Shown: positions 8,899 to 18,460 of the stretch, one piece after another
Layout: each line of letters begins with the position of its first letter
Numbering within the stretch: the stretch's first letter is position 1
Assembly (NCBI GenBank): GCA_016699045.1
Contig: CP064957.1
Span: 248,001-312,000 of the forward strand
Direction of reading: 5' to 3'
DNA from: a bacterium
Lineage (GTDB): Bacteria; Babelota; Babeliae; Babelales; RVW-14
DNA length: 64,000 bases
Notes under the pieces: generated by a model
Seen by the model: only the letters and a program-made list of their open reading frames with translations
Told to the model about the DNA's origin: nothing
Database searches by the model: none
Made by a program: the position numbers and the translations under genes

Positions 8899-8985
8899 GC
8901 AAGAGTGGCGAAATTGGTAGACGCGCTGGCCTTAGGAGCCAGTCCTCGAGAGAGGGTGGGGGTTCGAGTCCCCCCTCTTGCACCA
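8899..8985 (+). tRNA. tRNA-Leu (anticodon TAG)
   Basis: An 87-base class II tRNA with the acceptor stem GCAAGAG / CTCTTGC, anticodon loop CTTAGGA giving anticodon TAG, a long variable arm, GGTTCGAGTCC T-loop and encoded CCA. It reads CTA and probably other CTN codons. Confidence 0.95.
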
Positions 8986-9098
8986 CGTAACTTTTTCACA
9001 ATATTATTTTAACACTTGACCATGATATGCAATCGTGTGTTATCCTGAAAAACATTGAATAGTTTTTTTTGCGCCTATCTTGTTAAAAAGGAGAACAC

Positions 9099-10457
9099 AT
9101 GGATAGTAGCACAACGAAAAATCATTTCGACCAGAAAATTGACCCTCTCAAAGATTCTTTAAAAAAGAAGCAACAGCCGGGTTTAACTTTTTCTGTACAT
9201 CAAATTTCGTCGCACTTGCTCAAAATCATCATTGATATTCATCCGCAGATTACGCAAAGCCTCTACAACCAAACAATTGAACTTTTCAAAGGGAAAAATT
9301 TAGATGGTTTCAATAAAACAGAAATACCATCTTCGTATGTTGAAGAAGTTTTTAAGAATGAAATAAACAAAAAGATTAAAAACTACCTTCTCAAACATTT
9401 GGTAATCGATCATTTGATGACCGAAATTTTAGCGCGCAAAATTTTAATGGCAAACTATCCACGACTCAATTCAATAACCTTCAACCCTGATCTTTCCGTT
9501 TCTTTTACGTTTGATATTTCAACCGCGGACCCTATCGCTTTCAAAGAATGGAAACATTTTTCATTCAAAGCACCAAAGCGCAAAAAATATAAAGACTTGG
9601 ATAAGCAGGTCATACAATTTATGGATAAAGAAACAATCTCTGAACGTAAACAAAATCATTCTTTAATTGAAGAAGGAGATTGGGTTTGTTTTCAGGCAAC
9701 GCTTTTTAATAATACCAACGAAGCTGTTTCAAAAAATTTAATAAATACGTTTTGGATTAAAATTAAAACACATGAAATATCAGACCCGCTTGGCACACTT
9801 TTTTTAGGCAAACATATCAATGACTCGTTTATCACGAACCATCTTGATTTAGAAGATTCAACCAATGATTACGAAAATTATCGCTATAATTTTTTACTCA
9901 GTGTTAATTCAATCATTAAAGGTACTAACCTTTCGCTCGATTGTTTTAAAAGTGCTTTTAAGCTTAAAAACAAAACCGAAGTCCACAACAAACTGATGGA
10001 AGTTTTTTCTTATCGCAACGACCAGTCACAACGCAAATCTATTATTGAAGAAATTTTCCACCTGTTTTTAACTAAACATCGTTTTGAAATTCCTAAGCAT
10101 CTTATTTTGCGCCGACAAGAAGATATTCTACTCTCGCTGACCCAACAACCTGATTACCAAGTTTACAAAGCGCAAAAAGATTTTGGCATCCACATTGAAC
10201 AATTAGCAGAAAAACAACTCAAAGAAGAAGTGTTAGTCGATCAAATTGCCTACAACGAAAATATTAAGATCGAGTTCAAAGACATGCAACACTACCTCCA
10301 CCTTTTTAACTCCAAGCGACTACGAGAATTTGTTTATTTCAAGCCACTTATTGAAAAGATAGACTTGGTAAATAAACCTATTAATACCGGCATGCTAGCC
10401 CAAACGATTATGCGCGAAAAGACGCTGAACCATATAATTTATGTCCTCACACACTGA
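9099..10457 (+). CDS. tig: Divergent trigger factor-like chaperone
   Basis: A 452-residue protein with the overall plan of trigger factor, the ribosome-bound chaperone for nascent chains. Clues are LDGFNKTEIPSSYVEEVF, in the place of the ribosome-binding GFRxGxxP loop, and the C-terminal arm AEKQLKEEVLVDQIAYNENI, which is close to the family pattern; RFEIPKHLILRRQEDIL matches the region before it. The middle PPIase-like domain is poorly conserved. The binding loop lacks the usual Arg and Gly-Lys pattern. The start has AAAAGGAG upstream. Likely cytosolic. The family call is good; full function is less certain. Confidence 0.75.
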   Translation: MDSSTTKNHFDQKIDPLKDSLKKKQQPGLTFSVHQISSHLLKIIIDIHPQITQSLYNQTIELFKGKNLDGFNKTEIPSSYVEEVFKNEINKKIKNYLLKHLVIDHLMTEILARKILMANYPRLNSITFNPDLSVSFTFDISTADPIAFKEWKHFSFKAPKRKKYKDLDKQVIQFMDKETISERKQNHSLIEEGDWVCFQATLFNNTNEAVSKNLINTFWIKIKTHEISDPLGTLFLGKHINDSFITNHLDLEDSTNDYENYRYNFLLSVNSIIKGTNLSLDCFKSAFKLKNKTEVHNKLMEVFSYRNDQSQRKSIIEEIFHLFLTKHRFEIPKHLILRRQEDILLSLTQQPDYQVYKAQKDFGIHIEQLAEKQLKEEVLVDQIAYNENIKIEFKDMQHYLHLFNSKRLREFVYFKPLIEKIDLVNKPINTGMLAQTIMREKTLNHIIYVLTH

Positions 10458-10598
10458 CACGCCAAAGGCGCTAAATTTCAATATAATTCCTAGCTTGCAC
10501 TTCATGCGTTTATCAGTTACAATGGGAACAGGTGATTGAAGCAATATTTTCAGATTGCAACAATCGTAACAAAAAAATGATCATCGCTAGGAGCAATC

Positions 10599-10733
10599 GT
10601 GTCAATAACGTATAAACCAAGTAACAAAAAACGTAAAAGAAAGCATGGCTTTCGTAAGCGTATGGCAACCTCCAAAGGCCGCGACATTTTAAACCGTCGC
10701 AGAGCTAAAGGCCGTAAACGCCTTGCCGTTTAA
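10599..10733 (+). CDS. rpmH: Ribosomal protein bL34
   Basis: A 44-residue, very basic protein that starts at GTG and reads MSITYKPSNKKRKRKHGFRKRM, with the bL34 signature KHGFRKRMATSKGRDILNRRR and a typical ending RKRLAV. AGGAG lies about six bases before the GTG. In most bacteria rpmH heads a unit with rnpA and yidD near the replication origin. The order is kept here, but a hairpin and a palindromic repeat separate rpmH from rnpA. Confidence 0.97.
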   Translation: MSITYKPSNKKRKRKHGFRKRMATSKGRDILNRRRAKGRKRLAV

Positions 10734-10740
10734 AGATTTT

Positions 10741-10762
10741 AGGGGCCGCAAGGCCCTTTTTT
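10741..10762 (+). terminator. Intrinsic terminator after rpmH
   Basis: GGGGCC, a GCAA tetraloop, GGCCC and a T-run, eight bases after the rpmH stop. It may uncouple rpmH from rnpA or act as a partial terminator. Confidence 0.75.
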
Positions 10763-10810
10763 CATGCCATTGAAACTATGGAACTTATTTCAAAAGTATT
10801 ACCTGCCCGC

Positions 10811-10952
10811 ACCCTTCGAGACACCCCGCTACGCAGGGTTCCTCAGGGAAAACGGGATAGAATCTGAAAGTATGAGAGTTAGATCAAAAACACCACCCAA
10901 AACACCGGTCTCCCTGAGGAGCTCTGAGTTTACGAAGAGCGTCTCGAAGGGT
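10811..10952. repeat. Palindromic REP-like repeat between rpmH and rnpA
   Basis: ACCCTTCGAGAC (10811-10822) is the exact inverse of GTCTCGAAGGGT (10941-10952), and inside it TTCCTCAGGGA (10839-10849) faces TCCCTGAGGA (10911-10920). This nested inverted layout resembles intergenic palindromic repeats scattered in many bacterial genomes. It fills the space between the rpmH terminator and the rnpA start. Confidence 0.7.
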
Positions 10953-10985
10953 CGAAAGCCCTGCCTTAATAATAGAACCAACTTT

Positions 10986-11315
10986 ATGACTAAATTACAC
11001 AAAATGTTTTCCTTCCAAAAAAAAGAAATTGATGCCGCTTTTGTAAAAGCCCGGCTTGCCGGTCGCTGCAATGGCCTCAAACTGCTGCAGGCTGCAACAC
11101 CCGTAGAACCTGGCAATGGTAAACTTTTGATTATCGTGCCCGGCAAAACTGGGAAAGCGCACGACCGCAATTTAGTACGCCGCCGCCTCAAAAGCATTTT
11201 TTATGAAGAAGGTCTTTATAACAAGCCCTTTCATTCAATCCTTTTGGTCTACAAACCAGCACTCGATTTGAGCTTTGATCAGCTCAAAGATTTCTTAGAA
11301 AAATGCTTTTCATGA
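10986..11315 (+). CDS. rnpA: Ribonuclease P protein component
   Basis: 109 residues from the ATG at 10986. It is the protein subunit that helps the RNase P RNA mature the 5' ends of tRNAs. The family box RNLVRRRLKSIFYE is clear, as is FSFQKKEIDAAFVKAR near the N-terminus. An open frame continues upstream to 10764 but that part is made of the palindromic repeat, so it is excluded. No good Shine-Dalgarno site precedes the ATG. The stop codon overlaps the yidD start (ATGA), pointing to translational coupling. Confidence 0.92.
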   Translation: MTKLHKMFSFQKKEIDAAFVKARLAGRCNGLKLLQAATPVEPGNGKLLIIVPGKTGKAHDRNLVRRRLKSIFYEEGLYNKPFHSILLVYKPALDLSFDQLKDFLEKCFS

Positions 11316-11536
11316 AACTGCATCACCGCATTATTATCGCCTTTTTCGATCTGCTCCGCCCCGTTCTTGGCTACATGGGCATCTGCTGCATTTATCCCTT
11401 TTCCTGCTCAGACTATGTTAAGCTTGCGCTCGAACAAAAATTCTTACCCGTTGCTTTGCTCAAGATCGCACTGCGTGTGCTGAGCTGCAACCCCATCACC
11501 GCCCTCGCCCTGCGCCTTTCAAACCGCTTTAACTAA
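11312..11536 (+). CDS. yidD: Membrane protein insertion efficiency factor YidD
   Basis: 74 residues starting at the ATG that overlaps the rnpA stop. The family core (short amphipathic N-terminus, then CxxYPxxCSxY and an Ala/Leu-rich helix) is visible as CCIYPFSCSDYVKLALEQ followed by ALRVLSCNPI. YidD assists YidC-mediated insertion of membrane proteins. The gene that normally follows, yidC, is not present; the next gene encodes an unrelated exported protein. Confidence 0.9.
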   Translation: MKLHHRIIIAFFDLLRPVLGYMGICCIYPFSCSDYVKLALEQKFLPVALLKIALRVLSCNPITALALRLSNRFN

Positions 11537-11615
11537 AACTCTTGCCCCACCAACCTCAAAACGACTATCCTAAAAAAATGGGCGCTATTTCATTTATTAA
11601 AAAAAGGGAGTGGGC

Positions 11616-14372
11616 ATGAAACGTTTACTATTATTTTTGTTCTGTTTTCAAGCATCGATTACGCTGTGGGCACCTCAAGCACAGTGCGCTGCCAGCAATC
11701 CACTTGCCGATCTTGCCGACGGCCTCACGGCGCTCAAAGGCAAGCTAGCCGAGTTGGCGAACAGTTTAGATTACATGACCAATAAAGGCTCTTTCAAAAT
11801 ACAAGCCGAAGCCTTTGCCCAAGCAGCTGCACTCTCTGCTCAGGCCGCTCGTGATTCAGCCACCAAAGCTGCCGAGTACGCGCTCAAAGATAGTAACGCA
11901 TCTGAAGCAGCAGCTGCTGCCGATACGACCGCAACTCAAGCTGCCACTGAAGCCGCTCGCTCTCTTGCTCAAGTCGCGATTGCAGCCAATGCCAAGAATA
12001 AAACTGATGCCAATCTGGCGGTAGTTGAAGCAGAAAATGCGGCAAAGCAAACTGAAGAATTTGCTAAAAAAGCAAAGGATCATGAAAATGATGCAAATGA
12101 AATCGTAAACCCAGATGAGGTTATAAAAAAGGACTTAACCCCAGAAGCAATGAAAACATTCATTCAAGAAATTATCAAACCAGTCAATTGGTCCGACGCA
12201 ATAGAAAAAGCATTTAAAGAGAAAACCCTTCAAAATTACTACAAATTAAAAAGTACCATCGATTATATAGAAAATAACGAGATCGCAATAAATACGGCAA
12301 TCAAAGAAAGAACAGATAAAGATACAGATCAGGATAAAGTAGCACGCAGCCATTCGCTCGAGCAACTAATCACTAAAAACCTTAAAATAAATTTAAGAAA
12401 ACAATTAAGAACAAATTTGATTAGCAAAACTGATATATTTCTAGAAGACGCCCTGAAAGCAGAGATAGAAAAAAATTTCATGAAGAATCTTTTGAATACA
12501 AGTACCATAGACCGAAGCAATGTAACAAACTGGTCAGCGCTATCCCCTAGAATATTTAAAGGTATAATGAAAAACGACAGACCAGTATTATTTAAAATAT
12601 TTTATGAAAACCGATTAAGCCTAATGGTTGAAGTAATTCTCAACGGGCTCAAGCCGGGAGAAAACATCCAAGAAGATAAAGATCGAGTAAAAGGGACAAC
12701 CAATGCACTTCTAAAATTTTTAAATGTTCTAAAAAATTATGAAGGATATGAAAATGCTACTATAAAAGTAACATCTCCTCACGCACAACCATCAAAATCT
12801 ATTTTTGAAATTTTCTTCGATTCAATTAGAAACAAAGCAAAAAATATAAGCGATATAACAAATCCTGATTACATAATAGAAAAGGCAGATGTGCCTGAAA
12901 GCGTTGAAATTCCTCATTTTGAAAAAAATCAACATGAGTTTAGCCAACAAGTTGCAGCAATTGTTGCCTTCTTTAAAAAACATGGATTAGAAAATACTGA
13001 TCTCACCAATCCGATCACCATCAATAATCAAACAATGAGCAGAGAAGATTTTTTCGATACCATTTTTGAACTATTTTTAAAACCAATACCAGAATTTAAT
13101 AAAGGCACTCCTCGCGATCACTTCGAACAATTATTTTCTAACAACACTTTTGGCTTTCCTATCTCTAGACCATTTATCATAAAATCATCTGACTCTTATC
13201 CAACCGCTCAGTTGCCAATTACCGCAGAATCATGCCAATACCCATTTATTTTTGATCCAGTTAAAATGGCTATCCTAGCTCTTGAACCACTACCACCAAC
13301 TCCTAATTCTGATAAAGAAAAGGCAATAGCAAAAAACGCGCTTGAGGAAAAAGGAATAAAATTTAATGAACAGCAATTTGAATTTGAATGGAAACAGGAA
13401 TGGATAGATGGAGAAAGAAAGATAATTCCAAGTAACGCATGGTTAGAGAACTGGATTAGATGCGAAGAGGCAAGGGCCATCTATAATGAGGGAATAAAAA
13501 ATTTACAAGGAATAGCAACCCCATTTACCACTATAAAAAATATATTCAAAGAAAACTGGCAACAAGACGCTGACGCCATAAATAAACCTGAGTGGATTCA
13601 AAATTGGGTAAACACAATAATTGAAACAATAGTGAATAACTATGTATCTAGTAAGATAAAAATTAATCATGCAGATGCAAAAAGTGCTTTACTTACAAGC
13701 TTCAGCAATCTAATGTCTAAAAAAGAAGAAGAGCAAAAACGAGTCGAACCAAACCTCCTTGAAGAGTTTACGATAGCTTGGAGGAAAGCCCCTGAAAAAG
13801 ATGCAAAGTTTATAGACGAATGGATAAAACAAACAAACACGATGATAAAGTGCTGCAAACATGCAGAAACTATGTTTCTAAAAAAGAATATACCGTTTTC
13901 AGCCGATCTCACACAAAAATTCTACAGCGATTTCAAAGAGCAGTATCAAAAGCAATTTGAGCCCAATATCAGCAGCCAGAAAGCAGTCAATGGTCATGGC
14001 AACAGCAAGCAATCGTTTTTAGAGCAGCTGACAAAAAAAGCTAAACAGTTTATTGGTACTAAAAAACAAAATTCGCCTGATAAAAATTGGAATGATGATC
14101 AATGGATTCATTGGACAAACGAATGGATCAAAGAAACTGTAAGGAATGTTCAGCAAGCCCCAGGCCCTAGCAACGTCCATCAGAGCTCAATGCCCAAATC
14201 TGACGACTCTGACAAATTAAAGGCGGCAATAAAAAAAGCTGAACAAGAATTAAAAGAAAAATTCGACGAACGCCAATTTAGAATAGATTGGCAGAATGGT
14301 CCTAAAACAGATTCATGGCTCGATGATTGGATCCTTACCAACGTAAGCACAAACGAAGATGACTGGAGCTAG
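11616..14372 (+). CDS. Large exported protein with C-terminal Trp-rich repeats, unknown
   Basis: 918 residues. A signal peptide (MKRLLLFLFCFQASITLWAPQAQC) is followed by an Ala-rich, probably helical region to about residue 150, a long charged middle part, and from about residue 585 a set of related motifs in which an aromatic residue, a conserved W and a W-(I/L)-x-x-W-I core recur: WLENWI, WIQNWV, FIDEWI, WTNEWI and WLDDWI. The start at 11616 has GGGAG five bases upstream. It ends at a strong palindrome. No family is recognised. The repeated Trp motifs suggest a binding surface that has been copied several times. It sits where yidC commonly lies. Confidence 0.8.
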   Translation: MKRLLLFLFCFQASITLWAPQAQCAASNPLADLADGLTALKGKLAELANSLDYMTNKGSFKIQAEAFAQAAALSAQAARDSATKAAEYALKDSNASEAAAAADTTATQAATEAARSLAQVAIAANAKNKTDANLAVVEAENAAKQTEEFAKKAKDHENDANEIVNPDEVIKKDLTPEAMKTFIQEIIKPVNWSDAIEKAFKEKTLQNYYKLKSTIDYIENNEIAINTAIKERTDKDTDQDKVARSHSLEQLITKNLKINLRKQLRTNLISKTDIFLEDALKAEIEKNFMKNLLNTSTIDRSNVTNWSALSPRIFKGIMKNDRPVLFKIFYENRLSLMVEVILNGLKPGENIQEDKDRVKGTTNALLKFLNVLKNYEGYENATIKVTSPHAQPSKSIFEIFFDSIRNKAKNISDITNPDYIIEKADVPESVEIPHFEKNQHEFSQQVAAIVAFFKKHGLENTDLTNPITINNQTMSREDFFDTIFELFLKPIPEFNKGTPRDHFEQLFSNNTFGFPISRPFIIKSSDSYPTAQLPITAESCQYPFIFDPVKMAILALEPLPPTPNSDKEKAIAKNALEEKGIKFNEQQFEFEWKQEWIDGERKIIPSNAWLENWIRCEEARAIYNEGIKNLQGIATPFTTIKNIFKENWQQDADAINKPEWIQNWVNTIIETIVNNYVSSKIKINHADAKSALLTSFSNLMSKKEEEQKRVEPNLLEEFTIAWRKAPEKDAKFIDEWIKQTNTMIKCCKHAETMFLKKNIPFSADLTQKFYSDFKEQYQKQFEPNISSQKAVNGHGNSKQSFLEQLTKKAKQFIGTKKQNSPDKNWNDDQWIHWTNEWIKETVRNVQQAPGPSNVHQSSMPKSDDSDKLKAAIKKAEQELKEKFDERQFRIDWQNGPKTDSWLDDWILTNVSTNEDDWS

Positions 14373-14399
14373 GTCTCTATAAAACTCAGGCCGTTTTAA

Positions 14400-14427
14400 G
14401 GGGGTAGGCTTTCGAAAGCCTACCCCC
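14400..14427. terminator. Perfect 28-base palindrome between convergent genes
   Basis: A 14-base arm beginning GGGGGTAGGC with a TTCGAA centre is perfectly self-complementary. It lies between the ends of two convergent genes. There is no clear U-run on either strand, so termination is likely but not certain. Confidence 0.6.
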
Positions 14428-14451
14428 TCTTACATTTAATGTACTCGTTTT

Positions 14452-17223
14452 CTAGTTTACTCGACCCACGCGCACACGGTCCATGTCGTTCATCACAAAG
14501 TATTTCGCACACAAAGCGTTCAACTCATCACGGTCCATTGTTTGAACACGCTTGAGCGCTTTATCGTAATAATCAAAACCAAGATCAAATGCTTCAAGCG
14601 AGCCAAGCAACTCACCCACGGCCGCGTTGTTTGAAACGGCATCAATTAATGATTTCAAATACAATTGGCGGGCACCATCAATTTCTGCTTGCGTAACGCC
14701 ATGATGGCCCATTTCTTCAATCAATGAACGAATGCCTTTTTCAGCAAATTCAAGCTTGTCTGGACTCAAAATGGCACCAACATAATCAAAGCCAGTATCT
14801 TTGCTCGCGTTAGAGGCCCAGCCGCCAAATGCGGTATAAAACAAGCCTGATTGCTCACGGAGTTTAAACAAGCGAGAACCGAGCGAATAAAAACCAATGT
14901 AGTTAAGCAGCTTGAGCGGAATAAGGTCTTGGTGATAAATGTTAATCGCGGAAGGTCTACCAAAAAGAAGCACCACTTGATCGCGCACCATGCTGATATC
15001 GGCAACATCGTTCGGCACGAAATCTTGCGTTGGACGCTCGACTTCAACTTGTTTACCGGCTGGCAATGTTTCAAACACGGCGCGAACAGTTGCTTCCATA
15101 GCATCCATTTCAAAGTCGCCCACAACCGTTAAAATCATATTGGCAGCTGAAACGTATTCGCTATGCAAGCGTACTACTTCTTTTGCTGAAAGAGTCTTGG
15201 CCATTTCAATCGCTTCATCAAAGCGCCAACCAAACGGATGATTTTTATAAATCATCGTTTTAAGTTCGCGAACACCACGATCGGTAATTTCATCTTTGCT
15301 GCGCAAGAATGCATCAACCGCAATATTTTTGAGTTTTTCAAGTGCTTCACTTGGAAACGTTGGCTGAGTCAACACATGCACAAAACGTTCAAAAATTTGG
15401 TCAGCATCAGCATTGAGCATCGAAAGCCCGGCACCAGTAGCACCAAAATTGTAGCCAACTCCGTGAAATTCAAAGAAATCGACGTTATCTTTTTTCGCAA
15501 AACCCTTACTCCCTTCCATCAACATTTCCATCATTAAATCAAGCACCACACCTTCGCGTGAATTTGAAAGATAGAAAAATTCTTTGAATTTGCAGTTCAC
15601 ACTCAACAGCGGCAAGTAATGATTTTGATGCAACAAAACCTTGAGGCCATTATTAAGCACAATCGTGCGATTCGGCTTTGGAAAGGTAAAATCTAACATA
15701 TTTGGTTCAGCAAATGTTTCAGCTAATTTGGGCAGCTCAATCGGCAGTGTGCGCTGATATTTTGCCAACAACTCTGCGTCCTGCTGGTCAGATTCTTCCT
15801 TCGCGCGCTCGCTCAATTTTTTGCACGCTTCTGGCATTGGAATAACTTCAATTTGGTTAACCAAATTTGGATCTAAATGCTGCGCAATAAAATCTTGAAC
15901 ATCGCGTGATTCAATATCAACAAATTTATTTACACGTTTGAATACCGCCAACTCATCGCCCGTGGCAAAAAATGAAGTCAGCCATTCGTAGGTAAAGTTT
16001 TTAAATTGTTGCATGCGTTGGAAAAAGCGCTTTGCTTGCGTTTTAGTCACATGCTCAAGTTCTTTATCATTAAAACCATGATCAACCGCTTTCTTAAGCT
16101 CTTCACGCACAATGCGCAAACAATCTTCGCGCTTGCCGTTCACTGGCTCAAGCAAGATAACAAACACGCCTTCTTCCATATATTTTTCAGCATAAACGCC
16201 AATTGAGGAAGCAACTTTATGTTCGTCAACAAGCGAACGATGCAAACGACTTCCTTCTCCGCCACCCAGCAAGTACGATGCCATGGTCGACAAAATTTCA
16301 TGCTGATCTTTCAGGCCGGGAATGCGCCAATAAAAACCAAGTTGCTCGGTTGCGATATCTTCAAACATGGTGGTGTGCTGCGTTACCAAATCGGTCGGTA
16401 CGCGCGGAAATGCATGAATGTGCGCGGAGTGCTCTGCCGTCAAGGAGGCAAACTGTTCTTTAACTTCTTTAATTACTTCGTCTGAATCAACATCGCCAAT
16501 CACAAACAATGTTGCACGATCGGGCGTGTAATATTTTTTGTAAAACGCCTTAAGTACATCTGACGACAAATTCATTAAATCATCTTTATAACCAATGATG
16601 GGATAATGATACGGATGGTTAGCAGGAAATAAAGCACTGCTAATTTTTTCAAACATCATTGACCAATAATCATCTTTGTACATCTTTAATTCTTGAACAA
16701 CAGCTTTAAGCTCTGACGCAAGATGTTCATCTTCAAATCGGGCATTTTGCATGCAGTCTGCCAAAATACTAATGAACGGCTTCCAGTTATTTTTGTTCGA
16801 TTCAAAATAATAACTCGTCACATCTTTTGAAGTAAACGCATTGTGTGATGCACCATATTTGCGCGCAATTTCATCGATATCAGATTCCGACATTTTATGC
16901 GTGCCTTTGAAAATCATATGCTCAATCAAATGCGCCAACCCGCGCTCGCCGCCCTCTTCAACATACGAACCAACGTTGTACGCAATTTGCATTAACACCT
17001 TTGGAATCGAATTATTTTTGAAAATGAGCAGGGTCATACCATTGTCAAGTGTGTGCTTAGTAACGCCATCAGTCGATATTAAAAAGTTGGGACGCGTTCT
17101 AAAAAATGACGGCGTCACACCACGCGAACGATAAATACGTACGAGCACAAAAACAACACCAGCAAGACAAACGAGCATAAACGCTAGCCCAACCAACATT
17201 TTATAACGTGCAAAAAATTCCAT
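14452..17223 (-). CDS. Membrane-anchored M16 zinc protease with two pitrilysin-type halves
   Basis: 923 residues from the ATG at 17223, chosen because AAGGAG precedes it at ideal spacing; the in-frame ATG at 17256 has none. An N-terminal anchor (MLVGLAFMLVCLAGVVFVLV) is followed by an active M16 domain with the inverted zinc motif HLIEH at about residues 98-102 and ASHNAFTSKDVTSYYFE after it. The second half (from about residue 510) has the fold-type segments of M16 but no HxxEH, as in the inactive partner domains of the family. It probably degrades peptides or misfolded proteins in the periplasm. Confidence 0.92.
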   Translation of the reverse strand: MEFFARYKMLVGLAFMLVCLAGVVFVLVRIYRSRGVTPSFFRTRPNFLISTDGVTKHTLDNGMTLLIFKNNSIPKVLMQIAYNVGSYVEEGGERGLAHLIEHMIFKGTHKMSESDIDEIARKYGASHNAFTSKDVTSYYFESNKNNWKPFISILADCMQNARFEDEHLASELKAVVQELKMYKDDYWSMMFEKISSALFPANHPYHYPIIGYKDDLMNLSSDVLKAFYKKYYTPDRATLFVIGDVDSDEVIKEVKEQFASLTAEHSAHIHAFPRVPTDLVTQHTTMFEDIATEQLGFYWRIPGLKDQHEILSTMASYLLGGGEGSRLHRSLVDEHKVASSIGVYAEKYMEEGVFVILLEPVNGKREDCLRIVREELKKAVDHGFNDKELEHVTKTQAKRFFQRMQQFKNFTYEWLTSFFATGDELAVFKRVNKFVDIESRDVQDFIAQHLDPNLVNQIEVIPMPEACKKLSERAKEESDQQDAELLAKYQRTLPIELPKLAETFAEPNMLDFTFPKPNRTIVLNNGLKVLLHQNHYLPLLSVNCKFKEFFYLSNSREGVVLDLMMEMLMEGSKGFAKKDNVDFFEFHGVGYNFGATGAGLSMLNADADQIFERFVHVLTQPTFPSEALEKLKNIAVDAFLRSKDEITDRGVRELKTMIYKNHPFGWRFDEAIEMAKTLSAKEVVRLHSEYVSAANMILTVVGDFEMDAMEATVRAVFETLPAGKQVEVERPTQDFVPNDVADISMVRDQVVLLFGRPSAINIYHQDLIPLKLLNYIGFYSLGSRLFKLREQSGLFYTAFGGWASNASKDTGFDYVGAILSPDKLEFAEKGIRSLIEEMGHHGVTQAEIDGARQLYLKSLIDAVSNNAAVGELLGSLEAFDLGFDYYDKALKRVQTMDRDELNALCAKYFVMNDMDRVRVGRVN

Positions 17224-17354
17224 GAAACTCCTTGGTAACTTAGTTTTTTTTCTCATTTTTAAAGATCATGACAAAAGAACGAATCATGAGTATACTAAAT
17301 TCATCAAATAAGATGCAAATGGTAGTTTTAAACCTTAACGGCTTTGCAAAAATC

Positions 17355-18428
17355 ATGAAAATTCTCATCGTCCGCGTTTCTGCAATTGGTGACGTTGTTC
17401 ACACCCTGCCCGCTTTTTTTCTTTTAAAAAACAGCTTACCCAAGGCACAAATCAGCTGGGTGGTACAACAAAAAGCGGCAAGCCTTTTAGTTGATCAACC
17501 TTTTTTAGATAAACTATGGATATTGCCTGATAAATTTTTAATGCCGCAGAATTGGAAAACTACCGAACGCATTGCGCGCGAAATGCACGCAACCCACTGG
17601 GACGCAATCATTGATTTTCAGGGCATTTTTAAAACAAGCGTTCTCATGTTGGGTCTCAACGGCACCAAATATGGTTTTGATTACAAAAATGCGCGCTGGG
17701 GCATGAGCTCTTTTTTAACACATAAACATACCTCACCAATTTACGATAATATTATTCAAAAAAATTTGGCACTCGCTTCTGACGTCATTACCAATTTGAA
17801 CGGAGCAAAATCATGCCCAACCATTGACCAGTTACACAAGGAATGTTTTTTGGCTATTAAACCTGAACAACAAAAAGTTATTGAACAATGGCTCAATGAA
17901 AACGACATAAAAAAATATATTCTTTTAGCACCCAACACTACCTGGAAATCTAAACATTGGCCACTCGAGCAATGGCAAAAACTTCTTGAAATTTTTTCGC
18001 ACGACTACCAGTCTATCTATCGCGATTATGCCATAATACTCTTGGGCAAAGATTTCGGTGATCAGGCAGAACTGCTGGCCACCTTTTGCAAAGAACGCAA
18101 CTTAAATATTGTACTAGCACCAAAGTGGGACCTGATTACCACAAGCTACTTGATTGACAAGGCACAGCTTGTGATTGCTCCCGATACCGGCGTTTTGCAC
18201 CTTGCCGACTTTTTTGGCACACGATCAATTGGCATCTTCGGACCCACCAACGCACAAAAGCACGGTTCATTTCTCATGAACCAAAATAAAAAAAATGTTA
18301 TTCAAATTCCTTGTCAACATTTTTACCAGAAAACTCATGGGCTTGAACAAAAGAATAGCAATTTCACCAACTGCATGTATAAACTAACGCCTGACCAATT
18401 ACTGGAACGTGTACACGCAAATCTTTAG
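17355..18428 (+). CDS. Glycosyltransferase family 9 (heptosyltransferase-like)
   Basis: 357 residues starting MKILIVRVSAIGDVVHTLPA, the hallmark of LPS heptosyltransferases (WaaC/WaaF), with the later block APDTGVLHLADFFG and IFGPTNAQKHG that binds the nucleotide sugar. Such enzymes act on the cytosolic face of the inner membrane to extend lipid A core sugars. An open frame runs 29 codons further upstream, but the family start is at 17355; the ribosome site is weak. It is followed after 32 bases by a TolC-like gene. A diderm outer membrane with some LPS-like glycolipid is implied. Confidence 0.87.
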   Translation: MKILIVRVSAIGDVVHTLPAFFLLKNSLPKAQISWVVQQKAASLLVDQPFLDKLWILPDKFLMPQNWKTTERIAREMHATHWDAIIDFQGIFKTSVLMLGLNGTKYGFDYKNARWGMSSFLTHKHTSPIYDNIIQKNLALASDVITNLNGAKSCPTIDQLHKECFLAIKPEQQKVIEQWLNENDIKKYILLAPNTTWKSKHWPLEQWQKLLEIFSHDYQSIYRDYAIILLGKDFGDQAELLATFCKERNLNIVLAPKWDLITTSYLIDKAQLVIAPDTGVLHLADFFGTRSIGIFGPTNAQKHGSFLMNQNKKNVIQIPCQHFYQKTHGLEQKNSNFTNCMYKLTPDQLLERVHANL

Positions 18429-18460
18429 CTCGTGTAACTCTTTTTGCAAAGGAATTAATA

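Noticed and set aside
8772..8999. Open frames on both strands across the tRNA-Lys/tRNA-Leu pair
   Set aside because: They are read through tRNA genes; the cloverleafs explain the sequence fully.
10764..10985. Upstream extension of rnpA by 74 codons
   Set aside because: The extra part is made of the palindromic repeat and the terminator tail; RnpA family proteins start near 10986.
14452..17256. Longer start of the M16 protease at 17256
   Set aside because: No ribosome site; AAGGAG places the start at 17223.
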